From JBBRXJ01 sp038248505 (GTDB lineage Bacteria; Bacteroidota; Bacteroidia; Bacteroidales; JBBRXJ01), in NCBI GenBank assembly GCA_038248505.1, contig JBBRXJ010000025.1, positions 1-40,672 on the forward strand: 40,672 bases of DNA, written 5' to 3'. Both the position numbers and the translations under genes were made by a program. The notes beneath the pieces were generated by a model. It did no database searches and was not told the origin of the DNA. It worked only from the letters and a program-made list of their open reading frames with translations. Below, one piece after another: positions 1 to 7,779 of the stretch (positions are counted from its first letter, which is position 1; each line of letters starts with the position of its first letter).

Positions 1-1
1 A

Positions 2-1564
2 GCTATAAGTGTAACTTACCCTGAAAAATTCTTTAACAAGAAAGCTATCCTTAAAGTTACCCCTGTATTAAAATATGAAGGTGGTCAAACAGAACTTAAA
101 TCTGTAACATTACAAGGTGAATCTGTTGAAGCTAACAACCCAGTGGTAGCTTATGCTACTGGTGGTACAATTAACTATTCAGATACCATCGCTTACAAGC
201 CTGAAATGTTAAAATCAGAACTTGTAGTTACTGCAGTTGCTACCTTAAAAGACAAAAACGTTGATTTTCCTGAAACAAAAATTGCTGATGGAGTAATCGC
301 AACTGAAGGTCTTGTTGAGAAAATGGCTTGGACCATACTTGAAGCTGACAAATTCCAAAGAATTACCACCGATGCTTATACAGCAGCTTTATTTTATATG
401 ATTCAATCTTCTGAAATTAAAGGTACAGAACTAAAGAAAGAAGAGATTAAAAAATTAGAAGATTACATTAAAGCAGCAGCAGCAAATAACCGTGCAGCAG
501 TAAAAGGTTTCCAAGTAGATGCTTTTGCATCACCAGACGGAACAGAAGTTCTTAATGAAAAAGTTTCTACCGGCAGACAAAAATCAGCTGATAAATTCAT
601 TAATGAAAAAGCTAAAAAAGCTGGTGTAAAAGATATGAATGCTAGTTTATTTAACTCTAAATCAACAACCGAAGATTGGGATGGTTTCAAAAACTTAGTT
701 TCTGCTTCAAGTATTCAAGATAAAGAACTTATCTTAAGAGTTCTTAGTATGTATTCAGATGCTGAAGTACGTGAAAAAGAAATCAAGAATATGGCTGTTG
801 CTTTTGAATCATTAAAGAATGACATTCTTCCTAAACTCAGAAGATCAGAATTAAAAGTGAATGTTGAAGTTACTGGCTTATCAGATGAAGAATTAGTTGC
901 TGCATCAGAAACTAATTCTGACTTAATGAAAATTGAAGAAATGCTTTATACGGCAAACAAACTTTTAACTGATGATGCTAAGAGAGTTGCTTTATACGAA
1001 AAAGCAGTTGCTAAATTCCCTACAGAAGCTAGAGCAATTAATAACCTTGGTTACATGCAATATAAAATGGGTAACTATAGCGATGCTAAAGCCTCATTTG
1101 AAAAAGCAAAAGGTTTAGCTGAAAGCAATATCGTTAACAATAATATTGGCGCTTGCGAATTTATGCTCGGTAATATTGAAAAAGCTGAAGAGCTCTTTAC
1201 TGCATCATTGGGTGCTGGCGAAGCTGCTAACTATAACTTAGGCTTAATTAAAATTGTTAAGGGCGACTATAGTGCTGCTATCAACTATTTCGGTAACATC
1301 TGTGCTGCAAATGCTGGCTTGGCTAAAATATTACAAGGCAATACAGAAGAAGCTTTGAAAAACTTAGAGTGTATTGAAAAACCAAATGCTTTAGTTCATT
1401 ATTTAAAAGCTATCATTGGTGTACGTGGTGACAATGAAAACCTCTGTTTCACTAACTTAAGAACAGCAATTACGATGGATGCTACTTGGAAAGCTCATGC
1501 TAAAAAGGATTTAGAATTCTTCAAGTATTTTGAGAATCCTACATTCAAATCAATAATTGAATAA
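2..1564 (+). CDS. TPR-containing, OmpA-like envelope protein (5' end missing)
   Basis: The reading frame is open from base 2, so the gene begins before the window; the GTG at 143 is internal. The visible part starts with a beta-rich segment (ISVTYPEKFFNKKAILKVTP), a signature I associate with a common Bacteroidota lipoprotein family. A segment near codons 160-210 (FQVDAFASPDGTEVLNEKVS) resembles an OmpA-like peptidoglycan-binding fold. The last third holds TPR helices (ARAINNLGYMQYKMGNYSDA and following), which usually mediate protein contacts. The signal peptide and lipobox would lie upstream of the window and cannot be checked. A structural or assembly role in the periplasm or outer membrane is inference from the domains. 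A strong intrinsic terminator follows 22 bases after the stop, so this is the last gene of its transcript. Confidence 0.8.
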   Translation, partial: AISVTYPEKFFNKKAILKVTPVLKYEGGQTELKSVTLQGESVEANNPVVAYATGGTINYSDTIAYKPEMLKSELVVTAVATLKDKNVDFPETKIADGVIATEGLVEKMAWTILEADKFQRITTDAYTAALFYMIQSSEIKGTELKKEEIKKLEDYIKAAAANNRAAVKGFQVDAFASPDGTEVLNEKVSTGRQKSADKFINEKAKKAGVKDMNASLFNSKSTTEDWDGFKNLVSASSIQDKELILRVLSMYSDAEVREKEIKNMAVAFESLKNDILPKLRRSELKVNVEVTGLSDEELVAASETNSDLMKIEEMLYTANKLLTDDAKRVALYEKAVAKFPTEARAINNLGYMQYKMGNYSDAKASFEKAKGLAESNIVNNNIGACEFMLGNIEKAEELFTASLGAGEAANYNLGLIKIVKGDYSAAINYFGNICAANAGLAKILQGNTEEALKNLECIEKPNALVHYLKAIIGVRGDNENLCFTNLRTAITMDATWKAHAKKDLEFFKYFENPTFKSIIE

Positions 1565-1585
1565 TTATAAATATTATAATATAAC

Positions 1586-1617
1586 AAAAAAAGCGACTCT
1601 TCGGAGTCGCTTTTTTT
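1586..1617 (+). terminator. Rho-independent terminator with UUCG tetraloop
   Basis: A seven-base-pair GCGACTC/GAGTCGC stem closes a TTCG loop with a C-G closing pair, the very stable cUUCGg tetraloop. It is flanked by seven A and seven T. It sits 22 bases after the stop of the TPR protein gene. The A and T runs make it usable from both strands, but no minus-strand gene ends here. Confidence 0.93.
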
Positions 1618-1883
1618 GTTAATACTTGTGGCTAAATAAATTTTTACTTCTGTCAGAACAGATTCCCCTTATTGTACTATTATAAAACGTTAAAATCAAT
1701 ACACATTATTTGTTGCGGATTGGCTTTAGTTTTCAATGACATTTGTGCCACATCACCTTACATTGCATACAATACCGCCACACTAGGCTAAAGAAAATTT
1801 TATGATTTAAATTGGCTATTTAGGCTCTTTACTATTATTTATAATTTCTGTTGTATGATTATGGATAGCCAAATTGTCTAAAA

Positions 1884-2411
1884 TTATTTACGACTAATAT
1901 GATTATGCCATAATACAATACCAACACTTACCGCAATATTAAAAGAATGTTTGGTTCCAAACTGAGGGATTTCAATACATCTATCACAAACATCCACCAC
2001 TGCCTGATCTACCCCTTTCACTTCATTGCCAAAAACAAAAGCATAGCTAGCATTTTTATCTGCTATAAATTGATCTAGCATAATACTTTCTTCAACTTGC
2101 TCAAGGGCAATAATCTCGTATGATTGGGCGCGTAATTCATTAATTGCATCTAGCGTATTTTCGAAATATTTCCATGGTACTGATTCGGTTGCTCCTAAAG
2201 CTGATTTATGAATATCCTTATTGGGAGGTGTACCTGTTATTCCACATAAATAAATTGCTTCAACCAAAAAAGCATCTGCTGAACGAAATGCAGACCCAAT
2301 ATTATTTAAACTCCTAATATTATCGAGTACAATAATAACATTGCTTTTTTGTGCCTTGCGGTACTCACCAATATTTTTCCGATTTAATTCTTCATTTGAA
2401 AGTTTGCGCAT
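1884..2411 (-). CDS. TrmH/SpoU-family RNA 2'-O-methyltransferase
   Basis: The 175-residue protein is a single SPOUT domain with the three SpoU motifs in order: NIGSAFRSADAF (Asn and Arg of motif 1, about residues 36-47), FGNEVKGV (motif 2, about residue 131), and IPQFGTKHSFNIAVSVGI (motif 3, about residues 148-165). These form the knotted S-adenosylmethionine site of tRNA/rRNA ribose 2'-O-methyltransferases. The length matches a stand-alone catalytic domain without the N-terminal extension of RlmB. Which RNA and position it modifies cannot be told from sequence. It starts at an ATG and is transcribed divergently from the DUF4294 gene. The 117-bp shared upstream region contains two ATTCGTTAAA copies, but I see no convincing TAnnTTTG box. 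Confidence 0.9.
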   Translation of the reverse strand: MRKLSNEELNRKNIGEYRKAQKSNVIIVLDNIRSLNNIGSAFRSADAFLVEAIYLCGITGTPPNKDIHKSALGATESVPWKYFENTLDAINELRAQSYEIIALEQVEESIMLDQFIADKNASYAFVFGNEVKGVDQAVVDVCDRCIEIPQFGTKHSFNIAVSVGIVLWHNHISRK

Positions 2412-2528
2412 ATTATTCGTTAAAAAATGTAAACAATATTATCAAATATTCGTTAAACGATAATAATATTGAGGATTGATAAACAAAAAAACTTATATTA
2501 GTATTAATATCCAGACAGTTATCACCTA

Positions 2529-3128
2529 ATGAATTTTAGAAGGAACATATTAATTCTATTCTGCCTTTTAGGAGCCTTAAATGCTTATGGGCAATCTAGG
2601 CGCACTAGCAAGTATGTAATTTCGAGGGCAATAATCATTGAAGGCGACACGGTATTATTTGATCACTTACCGACTGTTTACATTTATCCACCACTTAGCT
2701 TTTCAAGTGAGAAAGAGTACTTAAAATATAAACGCCTTATTAGAGATTTAAAAAAGGTTTACCCCTACTCTCGTTTAGCTAGTGATTTATTGCGCGAAAT
2801 GAATGATCGTTTTTTGTCTCTAAGCACAGAAAAGCAAAAAAAGGCGTATGTAAATGAAGTAGAGAAACAACTTCGCTCAGAGTTTGAGGAAGAGCTGAAA
2901 GGACTTACCATTAAACAAGGTCGTTTGCTAATTAAATTAATAGATCGTGAAACAGGCGCAAACTCTTACAATTTAGTGCGAGAACTCAAAGGAGCATTCT
3001 CTGCATTTTTTTGGCAGGCCCTCGCTAAACTCTTTGGTTCCGACTTAAAAACTAATTACGATCCAACACAAGGCGAAGATCGGATTATTGAGCAGATTCT
3101 AATTCGTATTGAAAGTGGGCAATTGTAA
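2529..3128 (+). CDS. DUF4294 family protein, secreted
   Basis: This 199-residue protein has a typical signal peptide (hydrophobic ILILFCLLGALNAYG, cleavage probably after AYG). It is followed by the pattern of the Bacteroidota-specific DUF4294 family: a beta segment (AIIIEGDTVLFDHLPTVYIY), then a long charged helical region with the family-like stretch LKKVYPYSRLASDLL. The family has no established biochemical function. The end (TQGEDRIIEQILIRIE) is intact and the length is usual. It is read away from the TrmH-type gene. A 683-bp non-coding stretch follows. Family assignment rests on recognised sequence pattern, not a database search. Confidence 0.82.
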   Translation: MNFRRNILILFCLLGALNAYGQSRRTSKYVISRAIIIEGDTVLFDHLPTVYIYPPLSFSSEKEYLKYKRLIRDLKKVYPYSRLASDLLREMNDRFLSLSTEKQKKAYVNEVEKQLRSEFEEELKGLTIKQGRLLIKLIDRETGANSYNLVRELKGAFSAFFWQALAKLFGSDLKTNYDPTQGEDRIIEQILIRIESGQL

Positions 3129-3811
3129 TAGCAATAGAAATAAACTATTACAATAAGCTTATGTTCCATCAAATACTAGTACCTTCCGTGTACTAATTTA
3201 ATTCATACATACACGTTAAAAAATCGATTCTGCATTATTGTACACCAAGTACATTTTTCATTATAAAAATCTAAAGCAGGTAGCTGAGGTCTTGTGCTGA
3301 GTAATACCATTCAGCGTTTTATTGTATTTTATCTTGGCGTCGCCGCGGCGAATTGCGGTTAAAAAACCTGATGTGCTGATGAAGAGAACCACTAAGTCAC
3401 TTAGAACACAAAGTTCGCCAAAGCGAACACTAAGAAGAATTTTTAATCACTGAGGGCACTAATAAAAAGTAGGTAGCTGAGGCATCCTACTACATCAAAT
3501 TCAAATACGAATTTTCTTCAACAAAAATCAGATACTATATAAAAGGTTATAAATATACAGTATCAGTTTTTATTTATTGCTACAATCATTTCAATGATGG
3601 CATGTACTAAAGACGGTTGGTATTTCATGGGCGAGGCGCTAAATAATGAACAGAGCATATAAGCTATACAATGGCATGTGAGCATACTTGACTAAAAAAC
3701 AAATCGATTTTTGCTCTCGTAAAATAGGTTATCAGAAAATATAGTTGAGAGTATTTTCACTTGGGAAAGGTAAAGCAAATGCTTATAAACAATGCAATAA
3801 AAGTAAATACA
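3129..3811. other. Non-coding gap of 683 bp with a dispersed-repeat copy
   Basis: No convincing gene is present. The centre (about 3273-3482) is a copy of the dispersed repeat described separately. Bases 3553-3662 read as a hydrophobic stretch ending in MMACTKDG and then NNEQSI with a stop. This resembles the end of a lipoprotein signal peptide with its cysteine, but there is no good start codon and almost no mature protein, so it may be a decayed lipoprotein gene. I found no tRNA, transposase fragment or clear terminator. Confidence 0.6.
3273..3482 (-). repeat. Dispersed non-coding repeat, copy A (inverted)
   Basis: Bases 3348-3382 (35 bp) are the exact reverse complement of 17487-17521. 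Bases 3299-3314 are the reverse complement of 17588-17603 (16 of 16). Bases 3428-3450 match the reverse complement of 17674-17696 with one difference. The module order differs from copy C: the 3428-3450 module lies on the other side of the core. The core is also shortened compared with copies B and C. The element is bracketed by AAAGYAGGTAGCTGAGG at 3273-3289 and 3466-3482 (16 of 17 identical). Confidence 0.82.
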
Positions 3812-5221
3812 TTAAATTCCATGTCCTCTTATAATAATAAGAATAGTATATACGATTATCTTAATATCCATAAAAATAGACATGTTTTCAATATATATTA
3901 AATCATAACGTAATCTTTTTATCATCTGATCAACATTTTCAGCATAGCCAAATTTTACTTGACCAAGAGAGGTTATACCTGGTTTCACCTTGTGCAAGTG
4001 AAGGTATTGTGGAGCTTTCTGAATTATTTGTTCTATGAAATGTTTTCGTTCAGGGCGTGGTCCAACAATTGACATATCACCTATTAATACATTAACGAAA
4101 TTTGGAATTTCATCTAAACGCAACTTACGCATTATGCGACCAACAGGCGTTACCCGCATATCATATTTTGAAGCTAACTCAGGACCATTCTTTTCAGCAT
4201 CAGAATACATGGAACGAAATTTGTAAATTTTAAATTCTTTTCCATAACGTCCTACTCTGTAATGACTATAAAATATAGCGCCCTTTGAGCTCATCTTTAT
4301 AGCAAGCATTAAAAAAACACATATTGGAATACATATTATTAATGCTAATGCTGCAATAGTAATATCCATTAATTGTTTAATACTCTTTTGCCATTCAGGC
4401 ATCAACGTGCTTGATATTTCAATAAGTGGTGTACCATGAATTGAGTTTACGCGAACACTTCCCATGAGAATATCATACATATCTGGAGCTACTTTTATTT
4501 TTACATTAAAGATATCAAGCAAACTCATAATACGACCTATTTCTTCATGTTCAGAAGATTCAATGGCAATAATAACTTCCTCAATATTATTTTGTTGAAT
4601 AACAGTATTAAGATTATCGATACCTCCTAAATGCATTATGTGTTTTGACAATGGGAAATCAGGCTTTTCGTGAATATTAATAAAGCCAATAATTTTATTT
4701 CCTGTTTTTTTTCTTTGGGTTGTTATATCATTATATATATCAGATGCTACTCCATTTGCACCTATTATAATACTATTAAAACTAATAATTCCACGCTGTA
4801 TTTTGCTAACTGTAATTGACGTAATAATTAAACGCGGTATATAAGTTAGTACAAAATGGAGACTGAAAAGTGTAATAAAATAAGAATAATAATTTTTGTA
4901 CGAATCAATGGTGTCATCTAAAATGGCAACAAAAAAGAGAATGGTTGTTCCTACTATAGTAATAATAACAGTTTGCCCAAGTTCATTAAACCTTGATTTA
5001 CGATATGCTTCTGAATAGTATCCTTGAATGTAATAAAGCGTAATCCAAAAAAAAGGAATAAGAGGAATACTAATAAAATAATTTTTATCTAATAAAAGAC
5101 TAACAATAGAATCATATTGACTTATAAAAACTTTTCTGTAAATAAAAAAAGATGTCCAAGCCAACAAAGCGGCAATAAAATCGGATGTTAGATATTTTAG
5201 CGTTTGATAGCGTTTGTTCAT
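3812..5221 (-). CDS. Polyprenyl-phosphate sugar transferase (exopolysaccharide initiating glycosyltransferase)
   Basis: The 469-residue membrane protein has about four N-terminal transmembrane helices, a soluble Rossmann-like region (about residues 140-260, CoA_binding_3 type, with IIIGANGVASDIYND), another hydrophobic segment (IAALALIICIPICVFLMLAI), and a C-terminal bacterial sugar transferase domain. Diagnostic motifs are HYRVGRYGKEFKIYKFRSM, LRLDEIPNFVNVLIGDMSIV, GPRP and KPGITSLGQV. The family transfers a sugar-1-phosphate to undecaprenyl phosphate at the inner membrane, the first step of capsule, exopolysaccharide or O-antigen repeat assembly. The donor sugar cannot be predicted. No other glycosyltransferase, Wzx or Wzy gene is nearby, so it stands alone rather than in a polysaccharide cluster. 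The start is the ATG at 5221; length is typical. Confidence 0.92.
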   Translation of the reverse strand: MNKRYQTLKYLTSDFIAALLAWTSFFIYRKVFISQYDSIVSLLLDKNYFISIPLIPFFWITLYYIQGYYSEAYRKSRFNELGQTVIITIVGTTILFFVAILDDTIDSYKNYYSYFITLFSLHFVLTYIPRLIITSITVSKIQRGIISFNSIIIGANGVASDIYNDITTQRKKTGNKIIGFINIHEKPDFPLSKHIMHLGGIDNLNTVIQQNNIEEVIIAIESSEHEEIGRIMSLLDIFNVKIKVAPDMYDILMGSVRVNSIHGTPLIEISSTLMPEWQKSIKQLMDITIAALALIICIPICVFLMLAIKMSSKGAIFYSHYRVGRYGKEFKIYKFRSMYSDAEKNGPELASKYDMRVTPVGRIMRKLRLDEIPNFVNVLIGDMSIVGPRPERKHFIEQIIQKAPQYLHLHKVKPGITSLGQVKFGYAENVDQMIKRLRYDLIYIENMSIFMDIKIIVYTILIIIRGHGI

Positions 5222-5280
5222 TCAGCACATTTTAAGGATATCGTAAAGATGCTAATATTTATTGTATTGAGAAAATATAT

Positions 5281-6231
5281 TTACAGATTTGAAATACGCT
5301 TCATTTTATCTGTCAGCTGATTAGCTATATTAACTACTAAATTATTTTCAATTAAGCCACAAAAAGTGGCTGTGTTTTCATTTATTGCAATTTGCAAAGC
5401 AAGTAGCTCATTTACAATACCTAAACTATCATCCAACGAATATGATTTTGTTTCGATTTGTATATTTGATAACACTTCAGGCTGATTTTGACTAATAAAA
5501 GCGATTGATGAATGATCTATTGTTTGCCCAATAAAATCGATTGTTAAATGACGGCCTGGCTCATAAAAATCGATCCGATGTTCCTCTTGAAGAGCAATTC
5601 TTGAGGCGGTAATATTTGCAACCGAGCCATTATCAAATTCAATAGCAGTATGGATCATATCGGGGGTATGGCCTACTAAAGAGATACCATTAGCACTCAC
5701 CTTTCGGGTATTACTATTAATACTTGCAAGAGCCATATCAATATCAGGAAGCATTCTTCTAATAATTAGCAATGTATCTTCAAGGCCTGTATGTAGATTC
5801 ATTTTATGCTGTATACTAATAAAGCCAAGAGTTTCAAATTGTACAGATGCCTTTCTGAATGCGAGGTTTCCTCTACCAGAACGTGCAATAAGAATTTTAA
5901 CATCAGCCTCATTAGCCGTTTTCTGGAGATCTCGTAATGAATCGTCATTAAGAAGTAAAAAGCCACTAATAACTAAATGTTTTGAATTTTTTAGTATGCA
6001 AGCAATTGTAGCGTAATCTTTAGCTGATTCATATACCAAAATTGTATCACAAGCCGTAGCCATTGCATCAATATTTCCATAAACGACCAAATTATGCTTT
6101 AATGCGGCATTTTCAGCCACCTCAATTCGTCGGTCATAAATACCTACTATTTCAATTTCACTATGGTTTTGTATTTGCTCAATATCAAGCTCTGTATGTC
6201 TGCCAATGCCTGCAATGCCTAGTTTTATCAT
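5281..6231 (-). CDS. Gfo/Idh/MocA-like oxidoreductase, divergent
   Basis: The protein begins MIKLGIAGIGRHTELDIEQI, a Rossmann beta-alpha-beta dinucleotide-binding start, followed by IEIVGIYDRR, where an acidic residue ends strand 2. The C-terminal half resembles the beta-sheet domain of Gfo/Idh/MocA proteins (HTAIEFDNGSVANITASRIA, then HRIDFYEPGRHLTIDF). The usual EKP motif with its catalytic lysine appears replaced by VYESAKDY (about residues 66-73), so activity is uncertain. I chose the ATG at 6231 over the one at 6252 because a TAAGTTTG -7 box lies at 6254-6261 and transcription would begin inside the first seven codons. Substrate and pathway are unknown. It is 59 bp upstream of the sugar transferase gene on the same strand, which permits cotranscription. 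Confidence 0.8.
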   Translation of the reverse strand: MIKLGIAGIGRHTELDIEQIQNHSEIEIVGIYDRRIEVAENAALKHNLVVYGNIDAMATACDTILVYESAKDYATIACILKNSKHLVISGFLLLNDDSLRDLQKTANEADVKILIARSGRGNLAFRKASVQFETLGFISIQHKMNLHTGLEDTLLIIRRMLPDIDMALASINSNTRKVSANGISLVGHTPDMIHTAIEFDNGSVANITASRIALQEEHRIDFYEPGRHLTIDFIGQTIDHSSIAFISQNQPEVLSNIQIETKSYSLDDSLGIVNELLALQIAINENTATFCGLIENNLVVNIANQLTDKMKRISNL

Positions 6232-6253
6232 GTATTTATCGATTTTTGTCATA

Positions 6254-6261
6254 CAAACTTA
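6254..6261 (-). promoter_or_regulatory. Bacteroidota -7 promoter element (TAAGTTTG)
   Basis: Read on the minus strand the box is TAAGTTTG, a full match to the Bacteroidota TAnnTTTG -7 consensus. A TCTG about 18 bases upstream is a one-mismatch candidate for the -33 TTTG. Transcription would start near 6247, downstream of the first ATG of the Gfo/Idh/MocA-like gene, which supports the internal start at 6231. Confidence 0.55.
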
Positions 6262-6341
6262 GTTTTTTTAATAATTTCACAGAGTTAATTAAGCATTGTT
6301 TTATTAACCGTATAATGTTGAAAACAAAAGATTTTATTATA

Positions 6342-6989
6342 ATGGACCTTATTGATAGCTATCAGCATAAAGGATTGCGGAATAAATTGGTACAAGAATT
6401 ACGAGCAAAAGGAATTCATGACGATCAAGTACTTTCTGCAATAGGTCGCGTACCCCGTCATACCTTTATGGAAAGCGGCTTTATCAATTTCGCTTATAAA
6501 GATCAAGCTTTTCCTATTGGCAATGGACAAACCATATCACAACCCTTTACCGTAGCAGTACAAACGCAATTACTACAAGTTGAGAAACGACAAAAAATTC
6601 TTGAAATAGGAACAGGCTCTGGCTATCAAGCAGCAGTACTTGTTGAGATGGGTGCTAAAGTATTCTCAATTGAGCGTTTCAGAGAGCTGTATCTCAAATC
6701 AAAAGCACATCTTGAATCCTTAAATTATTCACTACATCTCTTCTATGGCGATGGTTATCAAGGTAAAGCAACCTATGGCCCCTATGATCGTATTTTAATT
6801 ACTGCGGCGGCTCCTGAAATACCTATCGCACTAATTGAGCAATTAAAACCTGGTGGCAGAATGGTATTGCCTTACGGTTCTGGCGATACACAAGTTATGA
6901 CTCTAATAGAAAAGACTATGGATGGCGAACTACTAAAATCAACCCACGGGGCCTTTGCTTTTGTTCCCATGTTAAAGGGCACATCATAA
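6342..6989 (+). CDS. pcm: Protein-L-isoaspartate O-methyltransferase
   Basis: From the chosen ATG the protein is 215 residues, the usual length of the family. It repairs damaged proteins by methylating L-isoaspartyl residues with S-adenosylmethionine in the cytoplasm. Visible motifs are RVPRHTFM near residue 32, the substrate-loop region QAFPIGNGQTISQPFTVAVQ (about residues 51-70), SAM motif I ILEIGTGSGYQAAVL (about residues 85-99), and the late motifs PYDRILITAAAPEIP and LKPGGRMVLPYG. The frame stays open upstream to about 6063, but that stretch is antisense to the divergent oxidoreductase gene and unlike the family. The ATG at 6315 would add nine residues; MDLIDSYQHKGLRNKLV from 6342 fits the family N-terminus best. 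Confidence 0.94.
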   Translation: MDLIDSYQHKGLRNKLVQELRAKGIHDDQVLSAIGRVPRHTFMESGFINFAYKDQAFPIGNGQTISQPFTVAVQTQLLQVEKRQKILEIGTGSGYQAAVLVEMGAKVFSIERFRELYLKSKAHLESLNYSLHLFYGDGYQGKATYGPYDRILITAAAPEIPIALIEQLKPGGRMVLPYGSGDTQVMTLIEKTMDGELLKSTHGAFAFVPMLKGTS

Positions 6990-7026
6990 AGTAAATGCGC
7001 ATGCGTTTTTAACAATTAATAAAAAA

Positions 7027-7671
7027 ATGAAATATAGTGTTTTTACATTCAATCCGTTTCAAGTCAATACCTATGTAATATATGACGATACTGGCGAAGC
7101 AATGATTATAGATCCAGCATGTTCAAATAATAGAGAGCAAGATCGTCTTACAACATTTATTGAAGAACAAAAACTATTACCCAAGGGAATTTTACTCACA
7201 CATGGTCATGTAGATCACTTGCTGGGTGCTGCCTTTGTTTCAGAAAAGTATAGATTAAAAATACAGATGCATAAAGAGGATCATTTTTTAGTTCAACAAG
7301 CAAATGTATATGCCGAAATATTTTCGTTGCACTGCCCTCAGCCTTCCGAACCTATAAACTTTTTGGAACATGACATGACTGTAGTATTTGGAAATTCAAA
7401 ACTAAGCTGCATTCATGTACCAGGTCATTCCCCTGGATCACTTGCCTTTTATAATTCAGCTAGTCATATTCTCCTTTGTGGAGATGTATTATTCTTTGAA
7501 AACATTGGCAGAAGCGACCTACCTGGAGGAAACCACAACAGACTTGTTAATAGTATAAACAACAGACTATTAACACTTCCAGAGAACACATTGGTTTTAA
7601 GTGGACATGATCGGAATACAAGTATAAAACATGAAAAAGAACACAATCCGTATCTTGTTCATAATAATTGA
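7027..7671 (+). CDS. Metallo-beta-lactamase-fold hydrolase (glyoxalase II-like)
   Basis: The 214-residue protein has the full MBL metal set: THGHVDH with H59, H61, D63 and H64, a later histidine in HVPGHSPGS, the bridging aspartate in LLCGDVLFF, and a final histidine in LSGHDRNT. It lacks the long C-terminal domain of classical glyoxalase II, and matches the small hydroxyacylglutathione-hydrolase-like group common in Bacteroidota. Hydrolysis of a thioester is likely from the family, but the physiological substrate is not shown. It follows pcm by 37 bp on the same strand, so they may be cotranscribed. It ends in TGA, one of the intact genes showing that TGA stops translation in this genome. 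Confidence 0.9.
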   Translation: MKYSVFTFNPFQVNTYVIYDDTGEAMIIDPACSNNREQDRLTTFIEEQKLLPKGILLTHGHVDHLLGAAFVSEKYRLKIQMHKEDHFLVQQANVYAEIFSLHCPQPSEPINFLEHDMTVVFGNSKLSCIHVPGHSPGSLAFYNSASHILLCGDVLFFENIGRSDLPGGNHNRLVNSINNRLLTLPENTLVLSGHDRNTSIKHEKEHNPYLVHNN

Positions 7672-7779
7672 AAACTACCAATGACGAATGCAAACGGCAT
7701 CTTTTTTTTCCTTAATTTCATAAAAGAAAAACGAAAGCGCTTTTCATTTAATTATTTATAAATCATATTATTACATTTT

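Noticed and set aside
3553..3662. Short lipoprotein gene reading to MMACTKDG
   Set aside because: There is no good start codon before the hydrophobic part and only about 20 residues after the cysteine. At most it is a decayed fragment.
6063..6341. Extended N-terminus of the pcm gene starting at 6063
   Set aside because: The extra residues are antisense to the divergent oxidoreductase gene, contain no domain, and are absent from the usual 215-residue family length.
7730..7752. Palindromic AAAGCGCTTT upstream of gcvP as an operator
   Set aside because: A single 10-bp palindrome with no second copy in the window is not enough evidence for a regulatory site.
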